From positions 1 through 7,347 of the forward strand of contig JAGWUW010000126.1 of the NCBI GenBank assembly GCA_028868235.1: 7,347 nucleotides of DNA, given 5' to 3'. Positions within the stretch are counted from its first letter, which is position 1. Every line of letters starts with the position of its first letter. Source of the DNA: Betaproteobacteria bacterium. Lineage in GTDB: Bacteria > Pseudomonadota > Gammaproteobacteria > Burkholderiales > Rhodocyclaceae. Below the pieces are notes generated by a model. It was not told where the DNA came from, did no database searches, and saw only the letters and a list, made by a program, of their open reading frames with translations. Both the position numbers and the translations under genes were made by a program. Shown here one piece after another: positions 5,929 through 7,347 of the stretch.

Positions 5929-6660
5929 TCACCATGGCTCGATCCCGGTATCGTTGAAGAAGCCTCCGGTAAGGGCCGGTTCTGGCATGGTTGCCAATTC
6001 TACGGCCCGTCGCACCCCCTGTGCGGGCGTCAGGATACCGGTGTTGTCGTTGATGTCAGTTGCGACAAAGCCCGGATTGATCGCGTAGACCCTTATCGGG
6101 GTGTCGCGCAAATCATTGGCAAAGCCAACCACAATAGCATTGAGCGCCGCCTTGGATGCCGAATAGGCCGCCCGGGGCCAGCGAGAGAGCCCGCTTGCCG
6201 GATCAATCAGCCGTGTGAGCGAACCCATGCCCGAGCTGATCATTAAAATTCGCCCGTCGGTCGACGTGCGAAGCAACGGGAGGAAGGCCTGGGTTACCAG
6301 AATCACACCGAGCACATTTGTCTCAAAGATCGACCGTGTTGCATCAACGGAGATCTCCGAGGCCTTTCCATCATCCGGCGGCATCGGCGAGATTCCAGCA
6401 TTGTTGATCAGTACATCAAGGTGACCGATTTCAGCAGCAAGCGCGCTTGCTGCTGCATCGACCCCGTTACGATCGCGGACATCGAGCTGAAGCACGCGGA
6501 CATTGCCTGCCGGGCGCAATCTGTCCGCAGCCGCTTCTCCCAATGCAAGATCGCGGCTCCCGATCCATACGCGATAGCCACGCTCCGCGAGCTGGCGGGC
6601 CATCTCGTAACCGAGCCCCTTGTTACCTCCTGTTACCAAGGCCGTCTTACGCTGCACCAT
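5929..6660 (-). CDS. SDR-family NAD(P)-dependent oxidoreductase (carbonyl reductase-like)
   Basis: This is a 243-residue classical short-chain dehydrogenase/reductase with an intact active site: TGGNKGLG (10-17) for the cofactor, LDV (59-61), NNAG (86-89), ISSGMGS (141-147) and YSASK with Y166 and K170, then INPGFVATDI. The roughly 20 residues between the Ser motif and Tyr exceed the usual 12, as in carbonyl reductase-like SDRs. S35-R36 after the second strand (WIGSRD) suggests NADPH preference (inference). It interconverts an alcohol and a ketone. I chose ATG 6660; an in-frame TTG at 6669 is also possible, and the purine-rich GGAACGGGG (6670-6678) lies upstream of both. It is the first gene of a minus-strand pair with the phosphotransferase 75 bases downstream, so it may make or oxidise the hydroxyl group the kinase acts on. 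The substrate is unknown. Confidence 0.93.
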   Translation of the reverse strand: MVQRKTALVTGGNKGLGYEMARQLAERGYRVWIGSRDLALGEAAADRLRPAGNVRVLQLDVRDRNGVDAAASALAAEIGHLDVLINNAGISPMPPDDGKASEISVDATRSIFETNVLGVILVTQAFLPLLRTSTDGRILMISSGMGSLTRLIDPASGLSRWPRAAYSASKAALNAIVVGFANDLRDTPIRVYAINPGFVATDINDNTGILTPAQGVRRAVELATMPEPALTGGFFNDTGIEPW

Positions 6661-6745
6661 ACGCGCCAACCCCGTTCCGCCCCGGCACTTGCAACTATAC
6701 CTAATGGAGCAATATATTTCCTACTAATGCTATCTGCTCTCAAAC

Positions 6746-6774
6746 ATAAGAATATAAAATTGGTGATTTGTCGA
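6746..6774 (-). promoter_or_regulatory. Candidate promoter for the SDR-phosphotransferase pair
   Basis: On the minus strand TCGACA (6774-6769, five of six to TTGACA) is followed after 17 bases by TCTTAT (6751-6746, four of six to TATAAT). The leader to ATG 6660 would be about 80 bases. The surrounding AT-richness supports a promoter here, but other A/T hexamers nearby could also serve. Confidence 0.33.
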
Positions 6775-6799
6775 TAATAATCGAAAATGTAGTCGACAA
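6768..6799. promoter_or_regulatory. Nested dyad over the -35 region (putative operator)
   Basis: TTGTCGA (6768-6774) and TCGACAA (6793-6799) are perfect 7-base inverted arms 18 bases apart. Within them TCGAT (6771-6775) and ATCGA (6780-6784) form a second perfect dyad with a 4-base spacer. The left arms overlap the candidate -35 box of the SDR promoter. This is a good repressor site candidate; which protein binds is unknown. Confidence 0.42.
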
Positions 6800-6871
6800 C
6801 CTTCCCTTATGCGAGATAGGGTTTTAGTAAAAATAATTCAGTTGAGAAAACTATCGTGCATTTATTTACAA

Positions 6872-6904
6872 TAAAAGCCCCGCACGACCAATGCGGGGCT
6901 TTTA
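6872..6904. terminator. Strong bidirectional Rho-independent terminator
   Basis: A perfect 13-base stem (TAAAAGCCCCGCA at 6872-6884 with TGCGGGGCTTTTA at 6892-6904) encloses a 7-base loop. The GC core is flanked by A-runs and T-runs, so an RNA from either strand ends in a U-tract. Its main job is probably ending the leftward TonB receptor transcript, whose stop codon is 23 bases away; it also insulates the SDR promoter. Confidence 0.93.
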
Positions 6905-6926
6905 CTTTAATAAACCACTATATATA

Positions 6927-7347
6927 TCAGAATTCCGACGGTCGGATCGTGACCTTCAGCCAGATTTCCCGACCGCGCGACACGGGGCCTTCATAGTCCG
7001 AAATAATCCCCGTAGCCGTACCGGTGGTGGACGACACACCCGTACCGAAGGAACCGTTAGCGGTGACGCCGAAGTGCTTGTCAGTCAAGTTACGACCGAT
7101 GACCTGAAATGTCATGCTCTTCGACTTAGTCGAAAACGACAGACCGGCGTCCAGCAAGAGGCGGCTCGGGCTAAAGCCGATCGGGCTCAATTCCTGAGAG
7201 AGGTACTGCTTGGAAGTATAAACCCCGTTGGCATTTATCCCCACATTCCAGTTGTCACTAACATCGGTTTCATAGTTGAAGCCAAAGCTACCGCTAAATT
7301 CCGGAGCACGGGGAAGCGGTCGTCCATTGAACTGCTGGGCCAGCACA
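6927..7347 (-). CDS. TonB-dependent receptor, C-terminal 140 residues (gene begins beyond the right edge)
   Basis: The frame enters from the right edge and stops at TGA 6927-6929. The visible part is the end of an outer-membrane beta-barrel: alternating strands such as SGSFGFNYE, NWNVGINANGVYTS, LLLDAGLSFST and MTFQVIGRNLTDKHFG, and a last strand GREIWLKVTIRPSEF ending in Phe, the signal recognised by the BAM assembly machinery. NLTDK is the near-universal motif before the final strands of TonB receptors. These proteins import scarce or bulky ligands across the outer membrane using TonB energy. Sphingomonads commonly place them beside degradation genes, so this one may take up the substrate of the cluster. 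The plug domain and TonB box are outside the window, so the ligand cannot be guessed. A strong terminator separates it from the SDR gene, so it is a separate transcript. Confidence 0.92.
   Translation of the reverse strand, partial: VLAQQFNGRPLPRAPEFSGSFGFNYETDVSDNWNVGINANGVYTSKQYLSQELSPIGFSPSRLLLDAGLSFSTKSKSMTFQVIGRNLTDKHFGVTANGSFGTGVSSTTGTATGIISDYEGPVSRGREIWLKVTIRPSEF

Larger units (their letters stand above)
6661..6926. other. AT-rich intergenic region between SDR and TonB receptor (no gene)
   Basis: These 266 bases are much richer in A+T than the flanking genes, especially 6700-6875. They contain a candidate leftward promoter, overlapping dyads and an intrinsic terminator, listed separately. 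I see no supported coding frame or RNA gene. Confidence 0.7.

Overview
The window looks like a catabolic accessory region from an alphaproteobacterium, most likely a sphingomonad (Sphingobium/Novosphingobium type). The DNA is moderately GC-rich. The gene families (a large-type acyl-CoA dehydrogenase, an FMN/FAD/Fe-S 'old yellow enzyme' reductase, SDRs, an APH-fold phosphotransferase, a TetR regulator and a TonB-dependent receptor) are a combination typical of sphingomonad clusters that take up and degrade steroids, terpenoids or aromatics. The taxonomic call is inference from protein style and gene content; no marker gene is present.

Layout. Positions 1-479 (minus) hold the N-terminal part of an acyl-CoA dehydrogenase running off the left edge. 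A 471-base non-coding divergent promoter region (480-950) follows. It has a candidate sigma70-type promoter for each direction and a cluster of TCGCA/TGCGA half-sites. On the plus strand come a 682-residue NADH:flavin oxidoreductase (951-2999), an SDR whose catalytic Tyr and Lys are replaced (3083-3835), and a TetR-family regulator (3982-4698), with a strong hairpin in the gap before tetR. Converging on these from the right is a minus-strand pair: a classical SDR (5929-6660) followed by an APH/EcKL-type phosphotransferase (4768-5853). An AT-rich non-coding stretch (6661-6926) carries a candidate promoter and operator for that pair. It also carries a textbook bidirectional intrinsic terminator, which ends a TonB-dependent receptor gene whose C-terminal third or less is present (6927-7347, minus).

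How the genes may work together (inference). The receptor would import a hydrophobic or bulky substrate. The dehydrogenase, the enoate/dienoyl-type reductase and the SDRs would act on CoA thioesters or cyclic ketone/alcohol intermediates, and TetR would sense a ligand and control one or more of the promoters. Finding an SDR, an APH-fold kinase and an acyl-CoA dehydrogenase close together recalls the LvaD/LvaA/LvaC logic of levulinate catabolism and the human ACAD10/ACAD11 proteins, in which a hydroxyacyl-CoA is phosphorylated and then eliminated. This is the most interesting biochemical hypothesis in the window, but the sequence alone does not prove it.

I saw no RNA genes, CRISPR arrays, insertion sequences, attachment sites or replication origins.
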